Below, in pieces: positions 19,612 through 32,075 of a DNA stretch of 64,000 bases (position 1 is the first letter of the stretch; every line of letters begins with the position of its first letter). Made by a program: the position numbers and the translations under genes. The notes under the pieces were generated by a model that was not told the DNA's origin, did no database searches, and saw only the letters and a list, made by a program, of their open reading frames with translations. The stretch comes from Phragmites australis (Eukaryota > Streptophyta > Magnoliopsida > Poales > Poaceae). The stretch covers positions 11,959,001-12,023,000 of the forward strand of contig NC_084943.1 in the NCBI RefSeq assembly GCF_958298935.1, given 5' to 3'.

Positions 19612-22280
19612 TATCTCTCACAGCGTTGTTCCTAGACTCATCGTGCTCTTCCCCGACTCGTACCAAATCTCGAGGCGAGATTCCTTTTAAAGGGGGAGGT
19701 TTGTCACGTCCCAAATTCTTAATCACATATTTAAGCATAATTATGCTTCTTAAGCATTATGTTTAATTTTGTGTAATTTTTTTGTAGCCGTAGAGCAATT
19801 CATTTCAAGTCAATTGGATGAGAGGAAAAAATCCAGGAGAGAAAAGAATTAAATTCACAGTTAAAACGAACTCTTTCTCTAATACGTGGGCCCCACCGGA
19901 GTGGGCCAACCACCTCACTCTCTCTCCCTCTAGAGTGGCAGCCCTCTCTCTCCTCCCTCACTCTCCCACGCCACCCCACTGTGCTCCCCTCCCCTCTCAC
20001 TCTCCCTCTCTCTTTTTTTTCCAAAATCCAAGCTCAAGAGAGGAATTCGAGGTGAGTATGTGGTACCATTGTGATCACAAGCTCATGAGCTATCCATCCC
20101 TCCAATTCATTTACGTTTTCCCGGAGGATTTTAGCCGGATTTGGTGTCTTTTGGTGTTTAGGGTTGAAATGTGAAGAACACCAGATTTCTCTGCCTCTCG
20201 AGCTTTTCCCTCCGTTTCCTCCTTCAATCGACAGTCCACAATCTCGGTAAAAGCCATTGGGTGAGTCCCCTAAACTCCCAAGGCAAGAATCTTCCTTTTG
20301 GATGGTTGGATTTCGAATTTTGAGCTAGGGGTTTGAAGTTCATGAGTTTTTGATAAATTAGAAGCAATAGCCGAGTTTTGGTCGATTTCGGCGTATACAT
20401 GTTGTCCTACGCGGTAGAGGAAGTCAATGTGATTCTCTAGGTCCAAGTCCCCACTCCAAATGTCAATGAAATCATAGCTGGTGAGCTCCCAAAGTGCCCC
20501 CGACGACTCCCAGCAGTCTGACCGCCACCCTAAGGTTGGTCAGACCACCAGGGGCCAAAACCCTCTGCACGGAGGTGGTCTGACTGCGTTTCCGGTGGTC
20601 TGACCTCGACTCTTGGCGGTCTGACCGCCAGTATACCTGCGGTCTGATCGCTGTATACCTAGACAGCACAGTTAGTGCTTGCTGTAACTTGTAAAATTCA
20701 TATAAATTCTTTGTAGATCCAAAAATTATTAAACACATTTTTTTGGTTTAATAATAACCTACTCTACCTATTAAAAATATCCCCAACCATGAAGTAATGA
20801 ATTAAATTTCTGAGATTAATTAATTAGGTTAAATCTTTATTAATTCACAGTTAATTCATCATAAGTCCAAAATTGATGAATCCAATTTTCCTAGTTTCCT
20901 TATGGCTTGTTCTATCTAGGAAAAATATTTTCATCCATTATCTGCATATGTGGCATATTTTTGTACTTCATTCATACTCATTGCATTGCACGCGTTATGT
21001 TCATAGAGCACGCCGATCCGTCGATCCCGGAGACCGACGGGGATCCCGACGCACCCCACCTTTGTGAGCTAGTGCATCAAGACAAGCATCTATCACATTG
21101 AACCATGTCAGTTGAATTGAATAAATTATAATATTGACAAATTATGCTTATGTATAGATTTGCATGTATTGGAAGTCGATGTCGGTCTTTTATGGGTAGA
21201 ACCTATGATGATCGCATTGTCTCTACCTTGAATTATTGTTGATCTATATCCTTGTAGCCTGGATTTATTCATGATAAGGTCTAACTTAAAAGTGATGCGA
21301 GATGCTTAGCAATGCATAGGTTGTCACGAGTACCCCTTGTGTGCACTTTGGTCGGTGGCACAAGCCGTATGGTCCTCGTGTCGTGTGGGTCTAGGAGTAT
21401 CCACCTGCAGGGTGTATAAACAGTTCGAACTACCGCGCTCTCGGTCATGAGCATGCTATTGGTTCATTTGCACCCAGTCGTAGAGTTCTCGTGATGGTTC
21501 GGTTGTATGGTTTGGATATGTGGTTTGTGGTTCGGATATGTGGGAGGTGATCGAGATGGCACTTGTTATACATTGATACTAATGTGGCTTCAGTTTCATA
21601 TGATCAGTTGGTAGTTGCAGGGTAATTTAATATATGTTGGTTATGTTAGTTGCTTACACATATGTTTATGTTGCTTACCGTATATGTTTTACTTAACCTT
21701 GTGACCTACTCTTGCTAACAACTCATTGCATAATCCTTGGAGTCGGGATATTATATACCCATATCGTGTAAGACTTGCGAGTACCTTCGTACTCAGGGTG
21801 CTGCCCTTAAGTTGATGCAGGTTCACAGGTCGGCGAGGAGGTGGCGGTGTTTGGCTACTTTGTGCCGGCCGATCAGGGTGGCGGGTAGGAGTAGCACACT
21901 CTACTCCGAACTCAGTGTTCTGGTATGAAGCCTAAGGGCATGTGGCTCCATATCCTTTTGTTGTATAGCTTTTAGTCTTCCGCTGCTTAGTTCTTTTGCT
22001 GGTTAGGAGTTGAGCAGATTTTAGTCTCTTCCTAGCTCTCTTTTGCTGTAAATTGTGATAACTTGTTGCATGCTTAAGAACTTGTAATATAATGTTAATT
22101 ACTCGCTCTTTTTTAAGCTTTGTTGTGATGTCCTTGTTGGGAAGGTATGTGTTCCGCTCTTGGGCCCAAAACACGTGCCGGGACTACTGGGATGATATTC
22201 TGGTTAATCATCAAGGTTGTGATTATGAATAATGATCCTCCTGGTGATTAATTAGAATATTATTTGGATGGTTCCTCACA
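19612..22280 (+). mobile_element. Truncated Tekay-like retrotransposon: internal tail plus 3' LTR
   Basis: A short internal tail (about 19612-19686, with GACTCGTACCAAATCTCG as in the first element) leads to the PPT TTTTAAAGGGGGAGGT. An LTR follows from TGTCACGTCCC at 19702 to GGTTCCTCACA at 22280 (2579 bp). It is in plus orientation, opposite to the copies at 9493 and 27026. All upstream parts, including the 5' LTR, are missing, and no TSD survives. MULE coding sequence resumes at 22281, so insertion was into the MULE gene. An internal block of GGTCTGACCGCC repeats lies at 20500-20660. Confidence 0.85.
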
Positions 22281-24206
22281 GAGGAGGTCATCCATTTTAT
22301 CAGCAACTATGCTATAATCACAAGAAGGGACCACAAGTGCTCCCGGTCTAACCGTACGGAGTATGAGGTCAGGTGTATCAAGCACTCGAATTGTCCTTAC
22401 TTCGTACAAGCATATAAGCCAAAATATGAGAACTATTTTTGTGCCGAGTAGACACACCCCCACATACATGCAGTGAAGAGGCTGTTAGGAATGTGAGTCA
22501 CGCCGTTGATGCGAGGTTCATAGCCCAACTCCTCATCACCCTTGTTGGCACGAACATATGTTTCTCGCCAAAATCCATTATGGAGGAGGTGCAGACTAAG
22601 ACAGGTATGCTGATCAATTACCACACCGTGTGGCGAGCGAAGTAGAAGGCGTTGAAGATGTTTTTTGGAAGTTTCAAAGAGTCTTACAACTATGCCCTGA
22701 GGTTGCTGCAGAAGATTGCCATGACGAATCTAGGGACTCAATGGGCCATGGCAGATGAGCCGATCAGGCTAGAGGATGGGTCATACAGTAGCACTGACCG
22801 ATACCTCATTAGGTTTTACTGGTCCTTTGCCCGATGCATCGAAGCTTTCAGACATTGCAAGCCGGTTGTATGTGTGGATGCCACATTTCTTAGTGGCAAG
22901 TACCATGGTAATCTTATGACAGCGATGGCAGCGGATGCAAACAACCAGATCATTCCTCTCGCATTTGCAATGGTTGAGAGTGAGAACAATGATAGTTGGT
23001 TGTGGTTCCTCACCTTGGTGAGGACACGTGTCGTTGGCTATAGGGAACGAGTTTGCATCATCTTAGACCGCAACAAGGGCCTCTTGCATGCGTTGAATGT
23101 GCTGCATGACAGCACAAACTACTTCATTGCATGGCCTAATGTGGAGAGAAGGTGGTGCATGCGACACTTGGGTGCGAACTTGTACTCAAGGTACCACAAC
23201 AAGGGTCTTGCAAAGAGGTTCAAAGGGTTGTGTCTTTAGAATCAGCAGGCGAAGTTCAATGAGACATGGTGAGAGTTAAATGAGACCACTTGTAAGATGA
23301 TGGAAGAGAAGGAAGCACAGGAGGACCATCTGCGGACGCAAATGGTGAGGGGCCAAACCATCATTAGCCGTTCATGTGCTTCGTTTAGCTAGTGGATAGC
23401 GGGAAAACTAGCGGAGCGTTGGGCCCTAATCCATGACACTCATGGTGCCAGGTTAGAACATAGTGTTTTAATGATCGTATTTTACTCTTGGTTATGAAAA
23501 TATCCCATCTAAAATTGTTGTCTCTCATGTTAAGTATACGATCATGACAACGAACATAGTGGAGGTGTTCAACAACGTCCTAAAGGGTGTACGTGACCTC
23601 CCGTTGTGTACCCTCATTGAGCTCAAATTCTATAGAACGGCTGACTACTTTCGAGACTGTGGTATAGCTGCAATGGAGTGCAGCACGCGGTTTGCACCTA
23701 AGGTGGAGGAAATCATATCAGAAGGTGGAATAAGGCACACTTTCATTGAACTAGGATCTACAACTGGGCCAATAATGAATTTGAGGTCATGTGTCGTCGT
23801 CGGCACACTTCAGGGTATAACTGGGGGACACCGTGCAACAATATCAAATTGGTCCTCACGAGGTGAAGTGCACATGCAATAAGCCAAAACTGCACCATAT
23901 CCCATACTCCCATGTCTTCGCCGCTTGCAAGGACATGGGCGGCAACGACGGATCACAATACGTATCACCCTACTTCACGATCGATGCATTGAGGAGCATA
24001 TGGCTTTCAAAGATGCATTCCTTCAACATCGAAAGCAGCTACAAAGCGATCGTGGTGCCTAAGTACGACGCACGAAGCCTGGGAGGCTTAGAGTCACGAG
24101 GCTGCAAGGTGACATAGATGTAGCAAATGCTGTTTATGGCCTACGTAAGTGCAAAATATGCAAACAATATGGCCATGATAGGAGGACTTGTCCGTCCCGG
24201 CAGTAA
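22281..24206 (+). pseudogene. MULE transposase pseudogene (FAR1/MuDR type)
   Basis: Mutator-family transposase cuts and joins element ends. The frame starts immediately after the LTR with EEVIHFISNYAIITRRDHKC. A WRKY-GCM1-like finger follows (RCIKHSNCPYFV; PPHTCSEEAV after a shift near 22447). The catalytic region (22652-23239) has VVCVDATFLSGKYHGNL, FAMVESENNDSWLWF and IILDRNKGLLHAL. The later part has IMTTNIVEVFNNVLKGV, a SWIM motif CTCNKPKLHHIPYSH and a knuckle CKICKQYGHDRRTC before TAA at 24204. Stops at 22642 and 23237 and frameshifts break it. The SWIM third cysteine is Tyr. An intron-like GT..AG stretch lies at about 23452-23534. Confidence 0.88.
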
Positions 24207-24520
24207 ACTATCAGGCTATTATCGAACTAGAATGTATTAGAGTTGTTGCAATTTAGTTTGTTTTATGAAGTTAATCGCAGACATGGCTTGTATTGTAATT
24301 TGTTATGCACCTATTAGTTGTTGTACCTATTTTGTAATAGCTGTTGTCTTATGTTATTTTTTTATTGAACCATGAGGCTTGAAATCATTGGCATGACTCA
24401 CGTTCATCTTCCCGAGCTTCTTTAGCTACAGTACAACAAGAACCATAGGGAAAGGATGATTTTCACAGGGCAATAGGTACAACGATAATACGTGATTTCC
24501 AATTGCCCTGGTAACTTGGT
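24207..24520. other. MULE 3' flank
   Basis: AT-rich sequence with several TTGTA and TTGTTG stretches, probably MULE 3' untranslated sequence. No right terminal repeat is visible. The next element's integrase frame begins at 24523 without an LTR or PPT, so a deletion junction lies somewhere here. Confidence 0.4.
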
Positions 24521-24522
24521 AC

Positions 24523-27025
24523 TTACTCAATAAATGTATTGGATACCTTTGCAGGTAGGTTCAATTTAGATGCATTGTCATTGGTTTTCTCAATTATCTT
24601 AAATGGTCCATCAGCTCTAGACATCAATTTTGACTTTCTTAGTTCTGGAAACCTATCATTCCTCAAATGCAACCAAACTAAATCACCCGGTTCATATTTT
24701 ATTTCCTTCCTACCTTTACTTCGAGCAATCCTATACTTTTCCGTCATGCTCTCTATATTCTTTTTAGTGGTTTCATGCAACTTAAAGAATAAATTTAGCA
24801 CATTTCTTAGTATCTAAATTAAGTCTTTCAAAAGTAGGCGAAGGTAGTAAATCAATAGGAGCATAGGAATTAAATCCATACACTACCTAAAACGAACTCA
24901 CCTTGGTTGTGGAGTGTACCGACCTATTGTAAGCAAATTCAATATGTATAAACAATCTTCCCACATCCTCAAATTCTTCTTTAGAACTACCTGTAACATG
25001 GTCGATAATGTATGGTTGACAACCTCTGTTTGACCATCGGTTTGGGGATAACACGTAGTAGAAAACAACAGTTTCTTCCCCAATTTATTCCAAAGTGATA
25101 TCCAAAAGTGACTCAAAAACTTTGTGTGATGATCCGAGACAATAGTATTAGTCACTCTATGTAGTCGAACAATTTTTCTGAAAAACAAATCAGCTATGTA
25201 GCATCATCGCTCTTATAACAAGGTATAAAATGCGCCATTTTAGAAAAAATGATCCACAATTACAAATATGCTATCCCTCTCCCTCTTTGTCCTAGGAAAT
25301 CCTAAAATAAAATCCATGAAAATATCCTCCCAAGGTGCACTAAGAACAGAAAGAGGCATGTAAAGATCATGTGGATTTAAACGAGACTTAGGTTTATTGC
25401 AAATGGTGCAACGTGACACGTAGTGCTCGACGTCACATCTGATCTTTGGCCAAAAGAAATGAGCGGCCAGCACATCTTCAGTCTTCTTTGCTCCAAAATG
25501 TGCCATCAATCCTCCTCCATGCGCCTCCTGCAGCAACAAAAGACGAATGGAGCTAGCTGGAATGCATAGCTTGTTAGCACGATAGAGCAATCCGTCATTC
25601 AACACATATTTATTCCATGTTTTTCCTTCTTTACAATGTTCAAGCACTTCTTTAAAATATAAATCAGCAACATATAAGTCCTTAATAGTATCTAAACTAA
25701 AAATCTTATGATCAAGTTGAGATAACATGGTTTAACGCCTAGAAAGCGCATCAGCAATCACATTGTCCTTTCCTTTTTTATGTTTTATGACATATGGAAA
25801 AGACTCAATAAATTCAACTCATTTAGCATATCATTTATTCAGTTTAGCTTGACTTCTAATATATTTCAGCGATTCATGATCAGAATGTATAACAAATTCT
25901 TTGGACCATAGATAATGTTGCCAGGTTTAAAGCATAGGAACTAAAGTATACAATTCTTTATCATAAGTGGAATAATTCAGACTTGGCCCACTTAATTTCT
26001 CGCTGAAATAAGCAACATGTTTACCTTCTTGAATTAGCACACCTCCAATTCCAATCCCACTAGTATCACATTTCAGTTCAAATGTCTTACCAAAATCAAG
26101 GAGTTGGAGCAATGAAGCATGGGTGAGCTTCTCTTTCAACAACTTGAATAATTGTTCTTGTGCAGGTCCCCATTTAAAAACTACTCTTTTATTTGTCAAC
26201 TCGTTTAATGGAATAGTAATGGTGCTAAAATCCCGCATAAATCATCAATAGAAACCCGCAAGACCATGAAAGTTTCCCACTTGTGTAATAGTCTTAGGAG
26301 TTGGCAAGCTCTTTATGGCTTCAATTTTTGCTTCATCCACCTCTATTCCCTGCGGAGTAACAACATAGGCAAGAAAAGAGACTTGATCCATGCAAAAGGT
26401 GCACTTTTTGAGGTTACTGAACAAACGTGCATCTCTCAAAATATTAAAAACATCATGTAAACGATCAAAGTGTTGTTCTTGTGTCTTGCTGTAAATCAAG
26501 ATATCATCAAAATATACCACCACAAATCTTCCAATGAAAGTATGTAAAACTTCATTCATCAATCACATGAAAGTACTAGGTGCATTAGTTAACCCAAAAG
26601 GCATTACTAACCACTCATACAAACCAAACTTAGTTTTAAAAGTAGTTTTTTATTCATCTCCAAGTTTCATCCTAATTTGGTGGTATCCACTTCGCAAGTC
26701 AATTTTAGTGAAAATTATAGAACCATTCAACTCATCAAGCATATCATCTAACATAGGGATAGGGTGACAATATCTTATAGTAATATTATTGATGGCTCTA
26801 CATTCAACACACATATGCCAACTACCGTCCTTCTTAGGAACCAAAAGAGCAGGAATAGCACAAGGGCTAAGACTTTCTCGTACATACCCACATTCTAAAA
26901 GGTCTTGAACTTGTCGCTGAATTTCCTTAGTCTCTTCCGGGTTGGTCCTATATGCAGCACGGTTTGGCAAAGTTGCTCCTGAAATCAAATCAATTTGATG
27001 TTCAATCCCTCGAATAGGTAGTAGT
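24523..27025 (-). pseudogene. Pol (RT, RNase H, integrase) of the CRM/Reina-like element
   Basis: From the right: RT begins [20 protein letters not shown], then [20 protein letters not shown] and [20 protein letters not shown], with catalytic [10 protein letters not shown] in 26245-26562. RNase H (25927-26238) has [20 protein letters not shown] and [12 protein letters not shown]. The integrase finger ends CTICNKPKSRL, the core starts MDFILGFPRTKRERDSIFVI, then [13 protein letters not shown] and [17 protein letters not shown], where the family's D-D-E residues are visible. The tail (24523-24801) includes LVWLHLRNDRFPELRKSKL. Stops and frameshifts at about 25240, 25735, 25925, 26240 and 26565 inactivate it. 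Upstream protease is absent, replaced by the inserted LTR at 27026. Confidence 0.87.
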
Positions 27026-29577
27026 TGTGAGGAACCGTCCAAATAATATTCTAATTAATCACCAGGAGGATCATTATTTATAATCACAACCTCGATGATT
27101 AAATAGAATATCATCTCAGTAGTCCCGGCACGTGTTTTGTGCCCAAGATCAGAACACATGCCTTCCAACATTTAGCATCACAACATAGCTTAAGAAAGAG
27201 CAAGTAATTAACATTTATGTTACAAGTCTTAAGCATGCAACTATTTCCAACAATTTACATCAAAAGATAACAACATCTATGCAGCAGAAACATAAACCTA
27301 TACAATAAAAGAGAGTGGAGCCACATGCCCTTAGGCTCCACCCAAAAACACGACCTCCGAGAGTAGGATGCACTACTCTTGCCTGCCACCCTGATCGGCA
27401 CGCACGAAGTAGCCAAAACATCGGCTCTTCCTCACCAGCTGCACCTGAAAACGCAGGCATAAGTACGAAGGTACTCATAAGACTTAAACCATATAAAGCA
27501 CATATACATAGCTCGACTCCAAGGATTATACATTGAGCCATTAGCAAGAAAAAGCCACATGGTTAAGTTAAACATAAGCGGTAAGCAACCTAGACATATA
27601 GGTGTGAGCAACTAACTTAACCAACAAAACATAACTCTACCCTGCCATAACCAACTGAACATAAATAACTGAAACCATTATGAACGTACATGTAACAAAG
27701 ACCAACTCAACCATCTCCCACATATCCAACCATCAACCACAAGCGAACGATGCAGATGGACAGAAGCATGCTCATGACCGAGAGCGTGGTATTTTGAAAT
27801 GTTTTTACACCCTACAGGGGGATACTCCTGTACCCACATGACTTGAGGACCATACGTCGTGCATGACCACACAGATCCATACAAGGGGTACTCATGTTAA
27901 TCTTTCCCAATAAGCCTCAATCATTTGAAATATGCATCGCTCAGCGTGGCGGTACTAGAACTACTCCAAGAGTAAACTAGTACTACTACAAGCCCGCTAG
28001 CTCACACCATCGATGTTCAGGCCCCAAATGACCACATCTACAAAGGTATTCGGCTCGTCTTACCATTAGATCGGCATGTGGTGAGTACGGTAAGTACTAA
28101 AGCCGACTACACCAACGATCGGTGCTTAAACGATGCAAGCAATCTACGGTGTCCGGTTTCCTCTTTCGGCCTACCCAGGGGAACTCCACATTCAGACAGG
28201 ATAAACACCTTCTAGCACCACCCACATCTCATCTCATACTCACCACTCATACAACGATCATCAACCCATGCCCAATATTATGATCATTACAAAAGTAAAT
28301 AACGCCTATGCTCGCGAATGATGAAACAATTCACTGCTCGACTTCTACCGAATGACCTATGCCTTGCTAGGCACTTTGATTTAACTTGTAAACTAGACAC
28401 CAATAACATATTCAAGGCGACAAGGAAAGGATGAACAACAATTTTAGGTAGAAGTAATGCATTCAACATAGGATCTACCCACTTGTACCCGATCTCGACT
28501 CGACACATGCAAACATACATAAGCATAGTTTATCAATTTTAGACTCCATTCAATTGAACAAAGGTGCAATATGCTTAGTTGCTTGCCTTGCTGCTCAGGT
28601 GACCGTCTATAATTACCCACGCAACACTCGCAGAAATCTGGAAGATTAGAGTCATCTTCAACCACGGGCGTCTCCCGCTCCGGCTCCTTGTTCACTAAAG
28701 AAGAGCGCATGCAATTATGAGCATGAGTAAATGCAACAAGGTATGCCACAATACTTAACAACATGCTAGAAGTACAAGACATGCGAATCAATGCAATACT
28801 AAACGATCTAAACGAAATCTAAAAAATAACAGCCACCGGAGTATCCAGGTTCGGACCCTCCGGGTGAACCTCTGGAAGAGGCACTCGATTACTGCCTTTT
28901 TATTTAACTGACCCAGAGTATCCGAGTTTCGGAGCCTCCAGGCCATCCTCCGGTGAAGGTGCTCGGTTAGCCACTTTTCTAACTTAACCCGGAACCTCCG
29001 GGCTGGTCTGAACTATCCGGGCTATGTCGGACACTCCGGGTGAAGCTTCGGGAGAAGCTCTCGGTTAATCATTAACGCAATTACCCGGAGTCTCCAGGTT
29101 TACCCGGATTATCCGGGTGAGGCAGACTTAGGTTTTTCCATAAATTTTCCCTTGGTCAATTCTACCCACTTTACAAATATGTGCTACACAAACATGTATA
29201 TGACCTATCCAAAGGATTCTAAACCCATCTTGCACCCTAAACCCTAATAAATTTTGAACACAATTTGATAAACGATTTCTGTTGAACCTGGAGTATCTGA
29301 GTGAGGCCAGAGTATGCGGGTCAGCCCAGAAAAGCTATTCTCGAGTGGATTTTTTGTCGATTCGAGTTCCGATCTTCTCCAAGCTTAAAGGGAACATGTT
29401 AGGGATAGTCCAAGGGTCCTAGAACTCACTCATCAACTAGCAACATGACTCCATAGCTCAAAGTTGTCCAAAACTCCATTTTGTTCCAAAAAGCTCAAGA
29501 ACTTCTAGAACTACTCGATTCTTCCATAAAAACAAAAATGAATTGGATAGATGAGTAGCTTATGAGCTAGAGAATGC
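27026..29577 (-). mobile_element. Tekay-like LTR fragment inserted in the CRM/Reina-like element
   Basis: The left end TGTGAGGAACCGTCCAAATA at 27026 is a true LTR terminus. The first 66 bases differ at about two positions from the reverse complement of the LTR end at 22280. Homology to the Tekay LTR continues to about 29577 (AGCTTATGAGCT), where it stops about 450 bp short of the expected other end, and gag sequence follows. The right LTR end, the flanking protease and any TSD have been deleted. A CCGGGTGAAG-type repeat block lies at 28830-29130. Confidence 0.82.
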
Positions 29578-30917
29578 ACAATGAGGGTCCGATAATCCTC
29601 CGTGGCAATGGCATCGAACACTTCCTTATGGTCGATATCCATCTCACGACCATCCTCATCACCTGCATGGTTAGCTGCAAGAGTATATTCATCCCAACAT
29701 CACTAGCACTTACATATCCACCGTCTTCTCTTATAATGTACGCTCGCTGACTTAGCCAATCCTTCATGATGTGGCCCATTCCCTTGCATTGGTGGAATAC
29801 AATCCCGGTCGATCGGCTAGTAGAAGTAACCGAAGAAGAGCTCTTGGCTAGACCCTGCACACTTACGGATTTGCTTACCTCGGGAGCGTGCGACGGTGTC
29901 AAAGGTACTGCTGAATGTGCCCTACTCGAGAAGGGGGCAGCAGACTGTGTAGCTGAACGTGGGGCAATTTTGACTTGTCCCGGCGTTGATTTTGAAGTGG
30001 TCGTGCTTCCAAAATTGCTCCTTGGCCTCTGTTGTCGTCCCTGCAATTCTGTTTCTGCTAGACATGCAAGTTGGAACAAACTAGAAACACTGTTGTATTC
30101 TTTATAATCAACTATGTCCTGAATTTCATGCCCTAACCCTCCATAAAAGCATGCCATTGCAGCCTCTTCATCCTCAATAATATCAGAACGTAACATACTA
30201 ATTTGCAGCTCCTTATAATATTGTTCTACGGATCTATCACCTTGGTTTAAGCGCTGTAATTTCTTACGCAAATCACGTTTAAAAGAGGGTGGAACAAATC
30301 TATTACGCATAGCAACCTTTAAAGCATTCCATGTGGTAGGCGTTAATCCATCGATGCATACTCTATTCCACCAGATAATTGCATTCTTTAAATTCAATAG
30401 TAGCTTGCCTAACTCTATGCACTTCAGGAACTAAATGAGCATTAAATTTCTGTTCAACCGTCATCTCCCAATCTAAATACTTTTTAGCATCATAAGCACC
30501 CGCAAAAGATGGTATGGTAAACTTAACTTTAGCAAGTGGATCATCATTAACACGTAGGTTATGTTGTTGAAAATTATTACCTCTCATACCTTGACGGTTG
30601 AAGTTTAATCGGTCTCATTGTCGTGCATCAAAAATATCTTGTTCTTGCCTCAAAATTTCATCATCTGCGACGAACTCCTCTTGCTCATGGTCTACACCAC
30701 GAGGATCTACACGCCCATGGTTTGGTGGCTGATTAACCACTCGACCAAAGCGTGTATTGAGCATGACAATACTATCATTAAATCACTGCAATGTAGTGTT
30801 TGTCTCTGCAAGCTTCTTATCAAAGTCGTCAGTAATAGCTTGTCGATGATCATTCAACACCATTGTGAGTTCTTCCCTGAAAACACACTCCTGTGAATCC
30901 GATGCTTCTTTTGCCAT
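29578..30917 (-). pseudogene. Gag of the CRM/Reina-like element
   Basis: The frame starts MAKEASDSQECVFREELTMV at 30917. The capsid region includes VKFTIPSFAGAYDAKKYLDW, WNALKVAMRNRFVPPSFKRD, LQRLNQGDRSVEQYYKELQ and CFYGGLGHEIQDIVDYKEY. The zinc knuckle near 29790-29750 reads HQCKGMGHIMKDW, where the first and last cysteines of the usual C-x2-C-x4-H-x4-C box are replaced, so RNA binding would be lost. In-frame stops occur at about 30783, 30618 and 30363, with a frameshift near 30390. The gene is cut at about 29577 by the LTR fragment. Confidence 0.83.
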
Positions 30918-31554
30918 GGTTAGTCGAAGATAGAAAACAACAAAAGATAAATTATCCCTATCAACTACTAGGTGGTGGAGGTTGAGTCACACACTCTCAA
31001 GCGTCTTATCACGCTCTTGCAAGTGTTCTTACCAACCACCGCAGTTAGCACAACCGGTGACTGGTTCGTGATACCTTATCGGGTGCGAATGAGGTAGTTG
31101 CAAGGGGAGAAACTGTTCTGATAGAGAGAAGGTGTAGCTTGGATAGGCAGTATTTAGTAGTAAGGAATAGGAATAATTGAAATCAGATTAGCAAAGCTAA
31201 ATAAAAGTCCACAATACTTGTCATAGTTGCTAGCCCGAACACGTTCCTAGAACTAGCTCAAGCAAGCCAAAAACTATAACAGACAGAAGCACAATAGAAC
31301 AAAATTTGTAATTCAAACTGATTCTTTTTTTTAATTCTCTCTCTTTTTTCCACTCTTGGATTCTTCTTTTTTGCACTCTTTGCTTCTTGCTTGCTTTTCT
31401 TATCTTTTTTTCTTTTTTTTTGCGAATGTGACACAAACTCAAAAACTCTTCTACTGACTTTTCTAAGACCAGTGAGGTACGTGGGTCATAATTTTTTTGG
31501 GGAGAGCAGGGGTATAAAGGTAATAAAAAGATCCAAGAAGGTGAGCGATTCCGA
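30918..31554 (-). other. Leader between gag and minisatellite
   Basis: Non-coding leader of the CRM/Reina-like element, upstream of the gag start. It contains a pyrimidine-rich plus-strand stretch (31320-31420) that is GAA/AAG-rich on the sense strand. No ORF with family similarity is seen. Confidence 0.45.
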
Positions 31555-32075
31555 CTAGATGGTCGGAGTGACTAATCGGGACCTCGAGTGAGTGGTCGGA
31601 GTGACTGGTCGGGACCCCGAGTGGGTGCTCAGAGTACCTAGTCTGACCCTGAGTGGGTGGTCAAAATGACTGGTCGAGACCCTGAGTGGGTGGTCGAAGT
31701 GACTGGTCGACCCCGAGCAGGTGGTCAGAGTGACTGGTCGGGACCCCGAGTGGGTGGTGGGAGTGCCTGGTCGGAACTCGAGTGGGTGGTCAGAACGACT
31801 AGTGATCAAACCCGAGTAGATGGTTGAAGCGACTAGTGGTCGAACCTGAGTAGATGGTCGACTCGACTAGTGGTTAAACTCGAGTATATGGTTGAAGCGA
31901 CTAGTGGTCAAACACGACTTGATGGTCGACTCGACTAATGGTCGAATTCGAGTAGATGGTTAAAGCGACTAGTAGTCGAACACGACTTGATGGTCGACTC
32001 GACTTGTGGTCAAACTCGAGTAGATGGTTAAAATGACTAGTGGTCGAACATGAGTTGATGGTCGACTCGACTAGA
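31555..32075 (-). repeat. 33-34-bp minisatellite in the retrotransposon leader
   Basis: About 15-16 head-to-tail units follow the plus-strand pattern GAGTGGGTGGTCAAAATGAC then TGGTCGAGACCCT. Left units (31555-31800) are GGTCGGGACCCC-rich, and right units (31800-32075) drift to GAGTAGATGGTTGAAGCGAC then TAGTGGTCGAAC. Because many units are 33 bp, a minus-strand frame stays open (31555-31809) with an 11-residue repeat around HSGSRPVTLTT. I treat that frame as incidental to the period. Confidence 0.8.

Larger units (their letters stand above)
18754..24480 (+). mobile_element. Mutator-like element (MULE), interrupted
   Basis: The left end begins near 18754-18760 (GAGGCAAAAATCC) inside the hAT fragment and continues with a subterminal region of GGCACACNGTGTGCC palindromes typical of one grass MULE group. 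A leader (19080-19600) follows, then a Tekay-like LTR insertion (about 19612-22280), then the transposase (22281-24206). A matching right terminus was not found before the next element starts at about 24520, so that end is probably deleted and the 24480 limit is nominal. Confidence 0.7.

Noticed and set aside
19702..29577. A single large inverted-repeat transposon bounded by the two LTRs
   Set aside because: Each LTR interrupts a different host element (MULE and CRM/Reina-like), and both are truncated differently, so they are separate insertions.
31555..31809. Repeat protein with 11-residue units
   Set aside because: The frame stays open because the unit is 33 bp. It lies in a retrotransposon leader, and the units drift to 34 bp and lose frame.
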